A DNA stretch of 64,000 bases from Promethearchaeati archaeon (GCA_013166775.1 JABLTJ010000016.1:1-64000); one strand, 5' to 3'; positions 24,866 through 35,165 are shown, counted from the stretch's first letter. Numbers and translations: made by a program. The notes: generated from the sequence alone by a model not told the origin.

Positions 24866-26131
24866 ATGTACTCAGAGGAGAAAGAAGGAATAATCATTTC
24901 TGATGCAACTGAATTATTTCTAGGACCTGTTACAAAATATGAACCAGTATTTTCTAATGAAAAAGCAGACTGTGTTGTCATTAAGAAAGGCAAAATTGTA
25001 ACTATTGGGGAAACTTCAAGAATATTAGGTGAATATTCTAGAAGTGATTATGAGATAATTAATTGCAGCAATAAGGTTGTATGCCCTGGTTTTGTAGATT
25101 CGCATACGCATCTTGTCTTTGCAGGTGATAGATCACATGAATTGAATCTCAAAATACAAGGAAAATCCTATTTGGAAATTGCTAAGGGAGGAGGAGGAAT
25201 TATGTTTTCTGTTAAAAATACACGCAACTCATCAAAAGAGGAATTAACCAATTTAGCACTTCAACGTCTTGATGAAATGCTTCTACATGGAACAACAACA
25301 ATAGAAGCAAAATCTGGATATGGTCTTAATACTAGTGATGAAATTAAATTATTAGAAGTGATGAATGAAGTAAATGAGTTACATCCAATTGATATTATTC
25401 CTACTTTTCTAGGTTGCCATATCAAACCCGATGATTACATTGGAAATCAATGGGAATATGTTGAAAGTATGATGCAATTGTTACCGGAAATAAAAAGAAG
25501 AAACCTTGCAGAATACGTAGATATATGGACTGATCTTGGAGCTTTTACTATAGAAGAATCTAAACTATTTTTGACAGAAGCTTCAAATCAAGGTTTTAAG
25601 CTCCGAGTACATGCTGATGAACTCGATAATGTGGGTGCTGCCTTAATGGCATCAGAAGTTGGTGCTGCATCAGCGGATCATCTGCTTCATGCAGAAGCAG
25701 TATCAGCAAGTGCAATGGCAGAAGCAGGTGTTGTTGCAAACTTACTTCCAGCTACACCTTTTGTATTAATGTCAAAGAAATATGCAAATTATCATATGTT
25801 TAAAGATGCTGGAGTAACTGTTGCCTTATCTTCTGATTTCAATCCTAATTGCTATATTCTTAACATGCAAAGTGTAATTGGATTAGCTTGTTTTATGATG
25901 AAAATGCTACCAGAAGAAGCTCTAGAAGCTTCAACTTATGGCGGAGCTAAATCGCTAAATAGAGAAACAGAATTGGGTTCAATAGATATAGAGAAAAATG
26001 CTGATATCTTAATTCTAGATATTCCGAATATTGATTCTATCCCTTATAGATTTGGTATAAATTATACAGACACCGTAATTAAGAATGGTAAAATTATCGT
26101 AAGAAAAGGAAAAAGAGTTGATATGGCTTAG
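24866..26131 (+). CDS. hutI: Imidazolonepropionase
   Basis: This zinc/iron amidohydrolase opens 4-imidazolone-5-propionate to N-formimino-glutamate, the third step of histidine degradation. It has 421 residues. The signature GFVDSHTHLVFAGDRSHE (metal HxH) and the GGGGIM loop are canonical. Further metal motifs are LGCH, VHADE and SSDFNPN. I chose the ATG at 24866, with GAGG just upstream and a TATA-like CTTAAAAAC 29-37 bases before; a TTG at 24857 would add three residues and absorb the ribosome-binding site. It lies 118 bases after the second ammonia-lyase on the same strand. Confidence 0.95.
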   Translation: MYSEEKEGIIISDATELFLGPVTKYEPVFSNEKADCVVIKKGKIVTIGETSRILGEYSRSDYEIINCSNKVVCPGFVDSHTHLVFAGDRSHELNLKIQGKSYLEIAKGGGGIMFSVKNTRNSSKEELTNLALQRLDEMLLHGTTTIEAKSGYGLNTSDEIKLLEVMNEVNELHPIDIIPTFLGCHIKPDDYIGNQWEYVESMMQLLPEIKRRNLAEYVDIWTDLGAFTIEESKLFLTEASNQGFKLRVHADELDNVGAALMASEVGAASADHLLHAEAVSASAMAEAGVVANLLPATPFVLMSKKYANYHMFKDAGVTVALSSDFNPNCYILNMQSVIGLACFMMKMLPEEALEASTYGGAKSLNRETELGSIDIEKNADILILDIPNIDSIPYRFGINYTDTVIKNGKIIVRKGKRVDMA

Positions 26132-26145
26132 ATATCTTTCCTTTA

Positions 26146-27486
26146 TTAGAACAAATACGATATAAATAATGAAATAGCCAATAATATTGAAAAAGTCAAA
26201 CACGTAAGTATAGTCATTGCTTGTGCTGGTATCATTGCTAAGTAGTTATCATAATGTTTTTTCGTAGTAATCATCGCTTTTGTTGAAAAGAACAGTGAAA
26301 TTAGAGCAATAAGACTAAGTGGAGGAAGAATACGCAGTGTTACAAATAAAATAAGTAAGATATAAACAAGAGACATAAAGAAGATATAAATGTAAATGGA
26401 TTTTTCTCTACCAAATCTTACAACCCAGTGTTTCTTTCCAGATGCTTTATCTGCCTCGTAATCAGGGAACTGATTGATAAAAAGTATCAAAGAAATTAAT
26501 AAACCTATTAACGCAGAAGATGCAATTGGTATCCAAGAAAATTGCTCTGCTTGAACATAATAAGAACCAAATACTATTGCAGGTCCAAAACTTAAGAAAA
26601 TAGCTAGTTCTCCTAACCCGTAGTGAAGAATCTTAAAAGGTACTCCTACATAAAAAACACCTAAGAAAACACCACCTAAACCTATGTAAACAATAATGTT
26701 TCCTTGTAGGTTGAAGTTTAAGTAGAATCCAATTGATGTACACGCTAATAAGCTGATAATCGCTCCTAATAGAACTCTAGTTGGTGTGAATATTCGATTT
26801 TGAATAAATCTAGATCCTCCAGAAAAAGGTGTTAATTTAACATTGATTTCATCACTTCCTGAAACGTGATCAAAAAAGTCATTGAATAAATCTGCACTGA
26901 TATGAAAAATAGCAATACCTAAGAAAGTTAAGAAGAAATTTATCCAATTGAAAACACCAAATTCAAAAAAAGCAACAGCTGCACCTACTAATACAGCTCC
27001 CACACTAACAGAAACAAAAGGTAATCGAACTGCTTTCGTCCAGATTTTTAGAGTTCTTAAGAATGAATAGATAATTTCCTTTATAACAGATGGTTTGTTT
27101 TCTGGAAATTTTTCCCTAATTTTCAATTGAGGGACAACAATCTCAAGAGGTTTGATTCTTACTAAAATTATCCTGAAAATCCCTTCAGGTTTAAGCTTAT
27201 CAGATTTTGAAAGTTTCTTAAGAAGTTTCTCCTTTTCAGGATATTCCTTAACAATTTCAGCATATCCATAATATGTAAGTTCCTCAGTACCAGATGAAAC
27301 TGAAACCACTACTTTAGGATTAAAAGAAATCTGTTGAACAACAGATGAGTTTTCAACATTTGCAAAATAAAGATTTAGTCCATCAGAAACATAGGAACAA
27401 TTAGTAAGATCTGAGGAACTATAGCTACATGAAGAAATAAGAAATCTGTTATTTTCTTTGAGTAAATTCTCAACTTGTTCAAGCAT
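26146..27486 (-). CDS. UbiA-family prenyltransferase with N-terminal PNPOx-like domain
   Basis: This two-part protein has 446 residues. Residues 1-125 resemble a pyridoxamine-phosphate-oxidase/flavin-reductase split barrel (GLNLYFANVENSSVVQQISFNPKVVVSV; a GYAEIVKEYPEK strand). Residues 150-446 form a membrane UbiA/MenA prenyltransferase with about nine helices. The first Asp motif is NDFFDHVSGSD (202-212) and the second DYEADKASGKK (342-352). The second matches MenA-type enzymes (DxxxDKxxGK). The enzyme probably prenylates a quinone or related aromatic ring in the membrane. The N-terminal flavin or F420 binding is inferred from fold resemblance only. It converges with HutI. Confidence 0.8.
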   Translation of the reverse strand: MLEQVENLLKENNRFLISSCSYSSSDLTNCSYVSDGLNLYFANVENSSVVQQISFNPKVVVSVSSGTEELTYYGYAEIVKEYPEKEKLLKKLSKSDKLKPEGIFRIILVRIKPLEIVVPQLKIREKFPENKPSVIKEIIYSFLRTLKIWTKAVRLPFVSVSVGAVLVGAAVAFFEFGVFNWINFFLTFLGIAIFHISADLFNDFFDHVSGSDEINVKLTPFSGGSRFIQNRIFTPTRVLLGAIISLLACTSIGFYLNFNLQGNIIVYIGLGGVFLGVFYVGVPFKILHYGLGELAIFLSFGPAIVFGSYYVQAEQFSWIPIASSALIGLLISLILFINQFPDYEADKASGKKHWVVRFGREKSIYIYIFFMSLVYILLILFVTLRILPPLSLIALISLFFSTKAMITTKKHYDNYLAMIPAQAMTILTCLTFSILLAISLFISYLF

Positions 27487-27556
27487 TACGAAAATACGCT
27501 AGTGTGATGTATTTAAAATTTTACCTCAAAAAAAGAAAAGAAGAAAAAAGGATTCT

Positions 27557-29227
27557 TCACATCATGCCTGGAGGCATTCCACCTGGCATTCCACCTGGCA
27601 TTCCACCTGGCATTCCACCTGGTGGCATTGCTGGAGCTCCAGATTTTGCAACAATAACATCATCAATCCGCATTATCATTATTGCAGACTCGCTTGCTGA
27701 TTTAATAGCTTGAGAAACCACTCTATGAGGTTCTAAAATCTCTGCTTTATACATATCTGTAATCTTACCATTTTGTAATAAATCAATACCGATAGATACT
27801 TTCCCTTCAGCATGTGCAGCACGAAGTTCATTCATTATATCCAAAGGATCTATTCCTGCATTTTCAGCTAAAGTTGATGGAATAGCTAATAATGATTCTG
27901 CGAAAGCCTTTACTGCTAGTTGTCGTTTATCTTTGAATTCATCAGCAAATTCATCAATCCGTAGAGATAGTTCAGTATATATTGCTCCTCCACCTGGTAA
28001 GTATGTTTTATCCTCTACTACATTTCGAACAACACAGAGAGCATCATGAATTCCTCTTTCAGCCTCATCTGTGACATATTTTGTAGCTCCATAAAGGATA
28101 ATTGAAACAGCTTTTGGATTCTTACATTCACGAACGAATACATGATCATCATCTCCAAGTTTGACTTCTTCCACTAAGCCTGCTTCACCGAGGTCATCAA
28201 CTTTTGCATCTTTAAGGTTTGTAACAATCTTAGCTCCAGTTGCTCGAGCAAGTTTCTCCATGTCACTTTTCTTTACTCTTCGGATGGCTAAGATGTTTTC
28301 TTTTGCCATAAAGTATTGTGCCATGTCGTCAATTCCCTTTTGAGCTACAACAACATTGACTCCAAGAGCAATTATTTGGTCAACCATCTCTCTTAAAATT
28401 TGTTCCTCATTATCTAGGAATGATTTCATTTCAAGAGGATCACTAATACGAATTTCTCGATCCCATTCACCTTTCTGAACCTCAACATTCTGATTTAGAA
28501 GTAGAATTTTACCACCTTCAACGGATTTGGGCATTGCTGGATGTACCACTTCCTTGTCGACTATTACACCTTCAATTAATTCTGATTGTGCAAGACTTTT
28601 ACCAGATTTTTGAAGAATTTTAATGTTATCGAGATCTACAGTATATTCACCATTTTCTTTATCTGCTACCTTCTCAACACTCTTTACTGCAATACTTGCT
28701 ATTTTATCTTTAGCTCCATGAACAGCTTTACTGTTTAAAGCAGTTGTAGCAATTTGATGTAGAAGTGTATTTTCTTCTGCGAAAGGTTCTAGAGTTTTAG
28801 AAAATTCATCTAAATATTTTTGAGCTTTGGAAGACGCTGCTTTATACCCTTCTACAATGAGAGACGCATGAATTTTTTTCTCAAGAAGCTCTAAACCGTG
28901 TTTCAAAAACTCACCAGCTAGTATAACAGAACTTGTTGTACCATCACCAGTTTCATCATCTTGTGCTTTAGCTACTTGAACAATCATCTTAGCTGCGGGA
29001 TGTTGAACATCAATTTCATCTAAAATAGTAGCTCCATCATTGGAAATTAAGATATCTCCAAGAGAATCTACTAACATTTTATCCATTCCTTTTGGACCAA
29101 GAGTGCTCTTTATTGTTTCAGAAACTATGGTTGCAGCCATAATGTTATTCTTGCTAGCATCACGACCTTTTGTTCTTTCAGTACCTTCTTTCAAAATAAT
29201 TACAGGTACTTGTCCTTGACCTATCAT
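27557..29227 (-). CDS. Thermosome subunit (group II chaperonin)
   Basis: This ATP-dependent protein-folding chaperonin of the TCP-1/CCT family has 556 residues. Family motifs include [14 protein letters not shown] (about 42-55), [11 protein letters not shown], the [15 protein letters not shown] site, and a [12 protein letters not shown] region near the apical/equatorial return. The C-terminus is a run of Gly-Gly-Met-Pro units that faces the cavity in related chaperonins and is encoded by a 12-base tandem repeat. It stands alone on the minus strand. Archaea usually assemble several such subunits into eight- or nine-membered rings. Confidence 0.97.
   Translation of the reverse strand: MIGQGQVPVIILKEGTERTKGRDASKNNIMAATIVSETIKSTLGPKGMDKMLVDSLGDILISNDGATILDEIDVQHPAAKMIVQVAKAQDDETGDGTTSSVILAGEFLKHGLELLEKKIHASLIVEGYKAASSKAQKYLDEFSKTLEPFAEENTLLHQIATTALNSKAVHGAKDKIASIAVKSVEKVADKENGEYTVDLDNIKILQKSGKSLAQSELIEGVIVDKEVVHPAMPKSVEGGKILLLNQNVEVQKGEWDREIRISDPLEMKSFLDNEEQILREMVDQIIALGVNVVVAQKGIDDMAQYFMAKENILAIRRVKKSDMEKLARATGAKIVTNLKDAKVDDLGEAGLVEEVKLGDDDHVFVRECKNPKAVSIILYGATKYVTDEAERGIHDALCVVRNVVEDKTYLPGGGAIYTELSLRIDEFADEFKDKRQLAVKAFAESLLAIPSTLAENAGIDPLDIMNELRAAHAEGKVSIGIDLLQNGKITDMYKAEILEPHRVVSQAIKSASESAIMIMRIDDVIVAKSGAPAMPPGGMPGGMPGGMPGGMPPGMM
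27570..27621. repeat. 12-base tandem repeat at the 3' end of the thermosome gene
   Basis: GGCATTCCACCT recurs about four times, encoding the Gly-Gly-Met-Pro tail on the minus strand. Copy number could vary between strains. Confidence 0.85.
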
Positions 29228-29475
29228 GTTTTTTTCACCTTTTTATTGGATGTTATTAAAATTTAATAACAATTTTGAAACTATTTTCAAGCAAGTGTTC
29301 ATTCATTGATATATAATTCTTGCGATTTTGAAAAAAAATTCCTCTTGAGAAAAAAATCTAATCTTATGCATATACTCTTGTGTGATTAATTATTATTCTT
29401 TCTTTTATTTCAATGAGAATTTATGAAAATGTTTTTATCATTTCATTGTATTTTGCTTATGCTGGGATTATCCAA

Positions 29476-31047
29476 ATGTCTGAAGATGAAGCCCTTCAAG
29501 ATACAGAGAAAGTTCGTTTACTCTTCTTCACAAGTCCTACATGCTTTGCATGTCCAGATGTTGAAAGAGTACTAGAGAACATTGCTGGTACTTCAATGAA
29601 AGGAATGTTACATGTAAGTACAATTGATATTACAGAAGAGCAAGAGATTGCTGCTCAATATGGAATCATGAGTGTGCCTGTTATAATGTTAAATGAGGAA
29701 AGAATAGCTGAGGGACTAATCACAGAAGATGTTATACGTGAAAAACTTTGGTCCTCAATTCTTCCAAATATGATTTTAAGTGAAAGAGATACTCGTCGCA
29801 AAGAGAGTATGATGATTCTAACCAAGAACACAATTAGTAGTATTATCTCACAAGAACTAGTTAGAGAGAATCTTGGTGATTATGTTCACATTAGTACATA
29901 CCAACAAGTGATGATGTCTCTGCTTGCATTAGATCCTTTAATTCCTCAACTCCTGTATCAAAGTGGTAGAGAATTAGGAATGTATGGCGCGGCACCATAT
30001 TACCTAACTGTGTTAAATCCAAAAGTAGGTGCTGTAAAACCAGAAGAGAGGTTTCAAGAAACTCTAATCGCACTTGCTCAATTGTATAGCCGTAACAACA
30101 TTGTTCCACTATATCAGGCTACGCATTGTGATATAGCAAAACTAGAGGGATATACTGCTACTTTAAGAATTTATGAATTAGCAAATAGTGCTGGTGCTAT
30201 AAATATTAGCGAACCGCTATGTCATTATACCGCAGGTGAAATTGCTGGAACAGTTGAAGCTATGATTGGTTTTGGCGCTAGAGTTATTGAAATAAAATGC
30301 AAAGGATTGGGCGATGCATATTGTGAGTTTGAAATAGAAGTTTTCCAAGGAAAAGAACCAGGCAATGTAGCTTATCGGACTATGGAGATTAAAGAAGAAG
30401 ATAAGAAAATTAAATTTCTTGGAGATTTTCCTGCAGAAGAATATCGAAGACAACTTTTCTATGAATTCATACATGAAACTACCCAACATGGTTACAATTC
30501 CCTAAAAATGACCGAATCATTAAGACCTAATGATCAGGATTATGTTCACATAAGTTCTTTACAACAACAGATAATATCTTTAAAATTCAGAGATAAATTC
30601 TGTGGTGCTCTACTATATTCCGCAGGAAGAGAATTAGGTGTTATAGGACCAGCAAAAAATCTGATATATGATTTGTTAGCCGCGGAAAAAGCGGAATTAC
30701 CTATAGATTCACTTAAACAAGCAACAGAAATAATCAGACAATATCTGACTCATCCAACCAACTATTTGCCTAGAGCTCACTCTTTTGTAAATGTTCTAGA
30801 TGGAGAAGATGAAGATGAAATGTACATTCAAATTCATGAGTGTGCATATGCATCTGGAGCTAATCTTTCAGAAACCAACTTAAATGAGACACTTTGTGAT
30901 TTTCAAGCAGGATACTTGGCAGGACGATTGGCATTAATACTTAAAGATCCCCCAATTGTAACTGAAACAAAATGCCATGGGACTGGGCATAATTTTTGCG
31001 AATTTCGAATTGAGAAAGGGTATTCATTCGAAGAAAGTGGTCATTAA
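29476..31047 (+). CDS. Thioredoxin-like domain fused to two V4R domains
   Basis: The protein has 523 residues from the ATG at 29476. A thioredoxin/glutaredoxin-like domain covers about 1-100, with CFAC (FTSPTCFACPD) as the redox motif and a cis-proline in MSVPVIML. Two 4-vinyl-reductase (V4R) sensor repeats follow, each with a YVHIS opening, an RELG motif, a C-x-Y or C-D-F-Q-A-G centre and a final G...C.F.I strand. V4R domains bind small molecules or metals and often control output partners. An ATG at 29413 would add 21 hydrophobic residues (IISLYFAYAGII); I prefer the later start but cannot exclude a signal anchor. No output domain is visible. Confidence 0.8.
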   Translation: MSEDEALQDTEKVRLLFFTSPTCFACPDVERVLENIAGTSMKGMLHVSTIDITEEQEIAAQYGIMSVPVIMLNEERIAEGLITEDVIREKLWSSILPNMILSERDTRRKESMMILTKNTISSIISQELVRENLGDYVHISTYQQVMMSLLALDPLIPQLLYQSGRELGMYGAAPYYLTVLNPKVGAVKPEERFQETLIALAQLYSRNNIVPLYQATHCDIAKLEGYTATLRIYELANSAGAINISEPLCHYTAGEIAGTVEAMIGFGARVIEIKCKGLGDAYCEFEIEVFQGKEPGNVAYRTMEIKEEDKKIKFLGDFPAEEYRRQLFYEFIHETTQHGYNSLKMTESLRPNDQDYVHISSLQQQIISLKFRDKFCGALLYSAGRELGVIGPAKNLIYDLLAAEKAELPIDSLKQATEIIRQYLTHPTNYLPRAHSFVNVLDGEDEDEMYIQIHECAYASGANLSETNLNETLCDFQAGYLAGRLALILKDPPIVTETKCHGTGHNFCEFRIEKGYSFEESGH

Positions 31048-31127
31048 TTTTCTAATCGCCATCAAAAAAGTTATAACTAAACTTATTTGTAGGTTTCAAA
31101 AAGGGCTTCGAGTAAAGGACGATAACT

Positions 31128-31607
31128 ATGAGCAAAGCTATAAGAATCTGGGATAAAGAAGCAGTATGGCCCAGTGTTATTACTGTATTTTCAATTTCAT
31201 TACTAGCACAAATTCCACATTTCTATTATTTACATGAAATTATCAAACTAAATGATTGGGCAACACTTCCATTGTTGATAGCATTCCCGATTTTCAGTTC
31301 GATAGGTTTGAGCGCTGTTTCACTCCTTTTCTCTGAATATTTAATGAACAGAGTGAGAGATACTAAGCAAAGAAAATTATTTAGATTCTTAATTCGTGGA
31401 TCTTTACTAACTATCACAATTTATTTTGTAATACAAATCTTGATTATCTTCTTTGTTTTCGATGCTTCGCCAGTTTTAATAAATGCTTTACCTGATAATG
31501 TAATAGACAATATCACATTCAAGGAAATTCTTGGTGTTTCTCTTATGCTTATTATTGGAATATTCGTTAATCCTCCAATTCAAATTCAATTAAGAAGGAG
31601 AAAATAA
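31128..31607 (+). CDS. Four-helix membrane protein, function unknown
   Basis: I do not recognise this 159-residue protein. It has four hydrophobic helices at about 12-35, 46-70, 85-112 and 130-150, with basic loops (RVRDTKQRKLFR) and a basic C-terminus (RRRK), which places both ends inside. A GGACG sequence lies upstream of the ATG. It follows the thioredoxin-V4R gene by 80 bases on the same strand, so it may be its membrane partner, but only position supports this. Confidence 0.7.
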   Translation: MSKAIRIWDKEAVWPSVITVFSISLLAQIPHFYYLHEIIKLNDWATLPLLIAFPIFSSIGLSAVSLLFSEYLMNRVRDTKQRKLFRFLIRGSLLTITIYFVIQILIIFFVFDASPVLINALPDNVIDNITFKEILGVSLMLIIGIFVNPPIQIQLRRRK

Positions 31608-31629
31608 GAATAAAATGAAAAAAGAGAAT

Positions 31630-33147
31630 TTAAGGAACATATTCTCCATTTTCTAATTTTTCTTTAAGTATTTTATAAGAAACAACTAAATTCTTTACAG
31701 ACCATCCAATATCCACTCTGCTAACTGTAGCATTGTATGGGGCATGATGTGCATATTCTACATCTTTTCTGGCTTTTTCCATCTCTATCTCTACAGCATC
31801 AACGTATTTGTCGATAGTGTCTTTGTTCTCGTTTTCTGTAGGTTCAACCATCCAAGCTTCATGTGCAATTAGCGGAAAATACACAGTAGGTGCATGCATT
31901 CCATGGTCGAGAATCATCTTACCAATATCTTTTCCAGAAACATCATAGTTTCTTAGAGCTGGAGTAGCCTCTAGAACTCCTTCATGTTTTCTTGGTATAG
32001 AAGGTCCATGGCTTAGTCTGAAACCATCTATTTTCTCTAGTTTTCTTACCGCATAATTAGCAGTTAAACATGCTTGTTCTGCTGTATGTTGTAATCCTTC
32101 GAAGCCAAGTGCAGCTATGTAAGCGTATGCTCTTAAAGCAATAGCAACATTACCATAATATCCATGCAACTTACCAATAGATTTAGGTCTGTCGTGATTG
32201 AAAAAGTAATAATCTTTGTCTTTATCATAGTCTATGGTTGGCACTGGTAAATAAGGTTCTAAAATATCATTGCAGCTTACTGATGCAGCTCCAGGACCTC
32301 CTCCACCATGTGGAGTTGAAAATGTTTTATGAAGGTTGAAATGCAACACATCGTATCCCATATCTCCTGGTCTGATTTTTCCAACAATTGCATTAAAGTT
32401 TGCACCATCATAGTACAGTAATCCACCAGCTTCCTTAACAATTTGTGACATCTCGATGATGTCTTTTTCGAAAATTCCTAAGGTATTTGGATTTGTCAGC
32501 ATTAAGCCAGCAGTTTTTTCGGAAACAGCTGCTTTGAGTGCGTCCATGTTTACTCTACCATCTTCGTTGGATTTAATCTCGATAAGTTTCATTCCATTCA
32601 TTACAGTACTTGCAGGATTGGTTCCATGACTGGAATCAGGAGCAATTATTTCATCTCTTTGTTTATTCTCATGATCATCATGATATGCTTTAATTAGAGC
32701 AAGACCACAATACTCACCACTCGCACCTGCAGGTGTTTGTAGAGTTGTATGAGGAAGACCTGCTAGATTTCCTAATGCTACTTGTAATTCATATAATATC
32801 TGTAGAATTCCTTGAACGGATTCTTCTGGTTGATTAGGATGAAGGTACATCATTTTTTCTGATCTAGCAATAGTTTCATTGATTTTTGGATTATATTTCA
32901 TTGTGCAAGAACCTAAAGGATACATACCTGTATCAACACAATAATTCATCTGTGCTAGTCGAACATAATGTCTCATAACTTCTCCTTCATGAAGTTCAGG
33001 TAATTCAGGTAATTTAGTTCGTTTCATGCTTTCAGGGATTTTGATATCCTCTCTTGGAAAATCACATCTTGGTGGGATATTAGCTCTTCTTCCTTTTTTG
33101 CTCAAATCGAAAATTAAAGGTTCATCATATTTTGCTTGTCTGTACAT
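31630..33147 (-). CDS. gcvPB: Glycine dehydrogenase (decarboxylating) subunit 2
   Basis: This is the PLP-carrying half of the split P-protein of the glycine cleavage system, which decarboxylates glycine and passes the aminomethyl group to lipoyl-GcvH. It has 505 residues. It includes the GSCTMKYNPK motif and the cofactor lysine in HFNLHKTFSTPHGGGGPG. I chose the ATG at 33147 because GGAGGAA lies six bases upstream and the previous gene ends at 33149; an upstream start would overlap that gene by 32 bases. It forms an operon with GcvPA and probably GcvH. Confidence 0.96.
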   Translation of the reverse strand: MYRQAKYDEPLIFDLSKKGRRANIPPRCDFPREDIKIPESMKRTKLPELPELHEGEVMRHYVRLAQMNYCVDTGMYPLGSCTMKYNPKINETIARSEKMMYLHPNQPEESVQGILQILYELQVALGNLAGLPHTTLQTPAGASGEYCGLALIKAYHDDHENKQRDEIIAPDSSHGTNPASTVMNGMKLIEIKSNEDGRVNMDALKAAVSEKTAGLMLTNPNTLGIFEKDIIEMSQIVKEAGGLLYYDGANFNAIVGKIRPGDMGYDVLHFNLHKTFSTPHGGGGPGAASVSCNDILEPYLPVPTIDYDKDKDYYFFNHDRPKSIGKLHGYYGNVAIALRAYAYIAALGFEGLQHTAEQACLTANYAVRKLEKIDGFRLSHGPSIPRKHEGVLEATPALRNYDVSGKDIGKMILDHGMHAPTVYFPLIAHEAWMVEPTENENKDTIDKYVDAVEIEMEKARKDVEYAHHAPYNATVSRVDIGWSVKNLVVSYKILKEKLENGEYVP

Positions 33148-33148
33148 T

Positions 33149-34537
33149 TTAATTCCTCCATTCTCCAATAGCCTTAACAAAATCGTTAAGATCGTCTTCG
33201 CATAGTAAGTACGAAGTAGTTATAAGATAATCGTAGTTTTCACCATCAAAGCTGTATGGTATACCAGCAAGAATTTTTCTTTCAAGCATGAAGTTTGTAA
33301 ATTCCTTCTTTTTACTCTTTGGAACCTTAAGATCAATCAAGAATGAATTAAAGAATTCGCCTGTAAATACTCTTTTAATGCCTTTCTTTTCTAATTCAGA
33401 AGCTACATAATGAGAGCTTAGATACATTGTTTCTGCGGAATCTTTGTAACCTTCTTTTCCTAGAAGTGCTAGATGAACTGCACAACTTAATGCTACAAGA
33501 GCTTCATTAGTACAGATGTTACTGGTTGCTCTTTCACGTTTAATATGCTGTTCTCTTGTTTGCAAAGTGTTACAAAAAGCTCTCTCTCCTTCTTTCTGTG
33601 TTATAGTGATACCAACGATACGTCCTGGTAATTGACGGATATCGCGCTTATCATATTTCATGGACATGATACCTAGTAATGGGCCACCAAAATTGAGTGG
33701 TCCTCCACCTATAGTTTGTCCTTCGCCTATGCAAATATCTGCACCGTATTCTCCAGGAGATTTCATTAGAGCAAGGGAATTCATGTCAGCTCCAACAACC
33801 ACTCTAATGCCTTTTTCATGTGCATCATTAATGATTTCTTCTATTTCATCTTCAATAACTCCGAAGAAGTTAGGATTTTCTATATAGATTCCAGCAAAAG
33901 TCTCATCCATCATTTCCTTTGCCTTTGTTATATCCATTTTTCCAGTTGTGCTGTCATGAGGAACAATCTCTAGTGAGAGTTTTGCACCTGTAACATAGTT
34001 CTTCAACACAGCTTCACGGTTCGGAGCAATAGCTGATGTATACAAGAATTTATTTCGTTTTGTGATACGTGCACACATTAAAGCAGCTTCACCTACTCCA
34101 GTAGCCCAATCATAAAGAGAAGCATTTGCTAGATCCATTCCTGTGAGCTCGCAAATCATGCTCTGATATTCAAATAAAGCTTGAAGGGAACCCTGAGAAA
34201 CCTCTTCTTGGTACTGTGTGTAACCGGAATAGAATTCTGTTCTTCGTAAAATTTCATCTTGCAAAGCTGGTACATATATATCCAACACTCCTCCTCCTAT
34301 GAAACTCCTAAGCTCTCTTGTTGTTAAATTTTTACTTAACTTGACCTTAATTGCTTCCATAAGAGCATATTCACTTTCATAGAATGGAATATCAAGATCT
34401 CCTTTGAATTTAATTTCCTCAGGAATATCAGAATATAAATCATTTACATCTTTTATTCCTAAGTATTCCATCATTCCATCCAAATCTTTTTGCGAGTTTG
34501 CAAGATAAGGATGTCCTTTAAAATCATCTTCTGTCAT
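33149..34537 (-). CDS. gcvPA: Glycine dehydrogenase (decarboxylating) subunit 1
   Basis: This is the partner subunit of the split P-protein, forming a heterotetramer with GcvPB. It has 462 residues. Typical features are SFIGGG near 78-83, GYTQYQEEVSQGSLQALFEYQS and LANASLYDWAT. It lacks the cofactor lysine, as expected for this subunit. It immediately precedes GcvPB on the minus strand and follows GcvH, from which a hairpin terminator separates it. Confidence 0.96.
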   Translation of the reverse strand: MTEDDFKGHPYLANSQKDLDGMMEYLGIKDVNDLYSDIPEEIKFKGDLDIPFYESEYALMEAIKVKLSKNLTTRELRSFIGGGVLDIYVPALQDEILRRTEFYSGYTQYQEEVSQGSLQALFEYQSMICELTGMDLANASLYDWATGVGEAALMCARITKRNKFLYTSAIAPNREAVLKNYVTGAKLSLEIVPHDSTTGKMDITKAKEMMDETFAGIYIENPNFFGVIEDEIEEIINDAHEKGIRVVVGADMNSLALMKSPGEYGADICIGEGQTIGGGPLNFGGPLLGIMSMKYDKRDIRQLPGRIVGITITQKEGERAFCNTLQTREQHIKRERATSNICTNEALVALSCAVHLALLGKEGYKDSAETMYLSSHYVASELEKKGIKRVFTGEFFNSFLIDLKVPKSKKKEFTNFMLERKILAGIPYSFDGENYDYLITTSYLLCEDDLNDFVKAIGEWRN

Positions 34538-34557
34538 TTTTTTACCTCATATAAATT

Positions 34558-34588
34558 GATAAAAATAGAGGGGGAAAGTTCTCCTCTA
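34558..34588 (-). terminator. Strong hairpin with T-tract between gcvH and gcvPA
   Basis: TAGAGGAGAA and TTCCCCCTCTA pair over ten positions (two G-T) around a 3-base loop (34566-34588). On the minus strand it is followed by TTTTTATC. It sits directly after the gcvH stop and would stop or attenuate transcription before gcvPA. Confidence 0.65.
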
Positions 34589-34592
34589 AAAT

Positions 34593-35015
34593 TTAGTGAG
34601 TACCTTCTTCAATCAATTTTTCTACGAGTTTGACGTAGTCTTCAACATTAAGAAGATGGTCAGTACCATTTGTTGGTTTAACTTTAAGAATCCATCCTTC
34701 ACCATAACAATCTTCTGTTATTGGTGCTGCATCGTCTTCTAAGTTAGTATTTGCTTCAACAACTTCACAATCAAATGGTGCATAGAAATCTACTACTGCC
34801 TTAAGGGCTTCAATAATCCCCATTGAATCAGCATTTGAAAAGGTATCTCCAACAGCTGGAAGCTCAACGTAAGCTAGTTCTCCAAGTTCTGTGCTAGCAT
34901 AATTGGATATTCCATAAATCCATACATCTCCTTCCTGCTTAACCCACTCACTTTCTTTTGTGTAAAGTAGGTTATCTTTTATTGTATATTTATCTTTAAT
35001 TACTATATCGCCCAT
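34593..35015 (-). CDS. gcvH: Glycine cleavage system H protein
   Basis: This lipoyl carrier of the glycine cleavage system shuttles the aminomethyl group from GcvP to GcvT. It has 140 residues. The lipoylation site is the lysine in EALKAVVDFYAPFDCEVVEAN, with the usual GELAYVELPAVGD and GEGWILKVKP flanks. I chose the ATG at 35015 because AGAGGAAT lies just upstream and the fold begins there; an earlier start at 35057 would add 14 residues. A terminator hairpin separates it from gcvPA. No lipoate ligase is seen nearby. Confidence 0.96.
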   Translation of the reverse strand: MGDIVIKDKYTIKDNLLYTKESEWVKQEGDVWIYGISNYASTELGELAYVELPAVGDTFSNADSMGIIEALKAVVDFYAPFDCEVVEANTNLEDDAAPITEDCYGEGWILKVKPTNGTDHLLNVEDYVKLVEKLIEEGTH

Positions 35016-35165
35016 TTTTATTCCTCTATTTTGTAGGATTGTTTTAACAAAAAACAATTCAGTTTATAAAGATTATCTCATGGATACCTTTTGTAATTCT
35101 TGGGATAAAACCTTTCTAACTCAATATTAAGGTGTTTTAGATTTTGACTTAAATTTATTTGATTT

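Noticed and set aside
27504..27713. Plus-strand open frame with GIPPGIPPG repeats
   Set aside because: Reverse reading of the thermosome Gly-Gly-Met-Pro tail.
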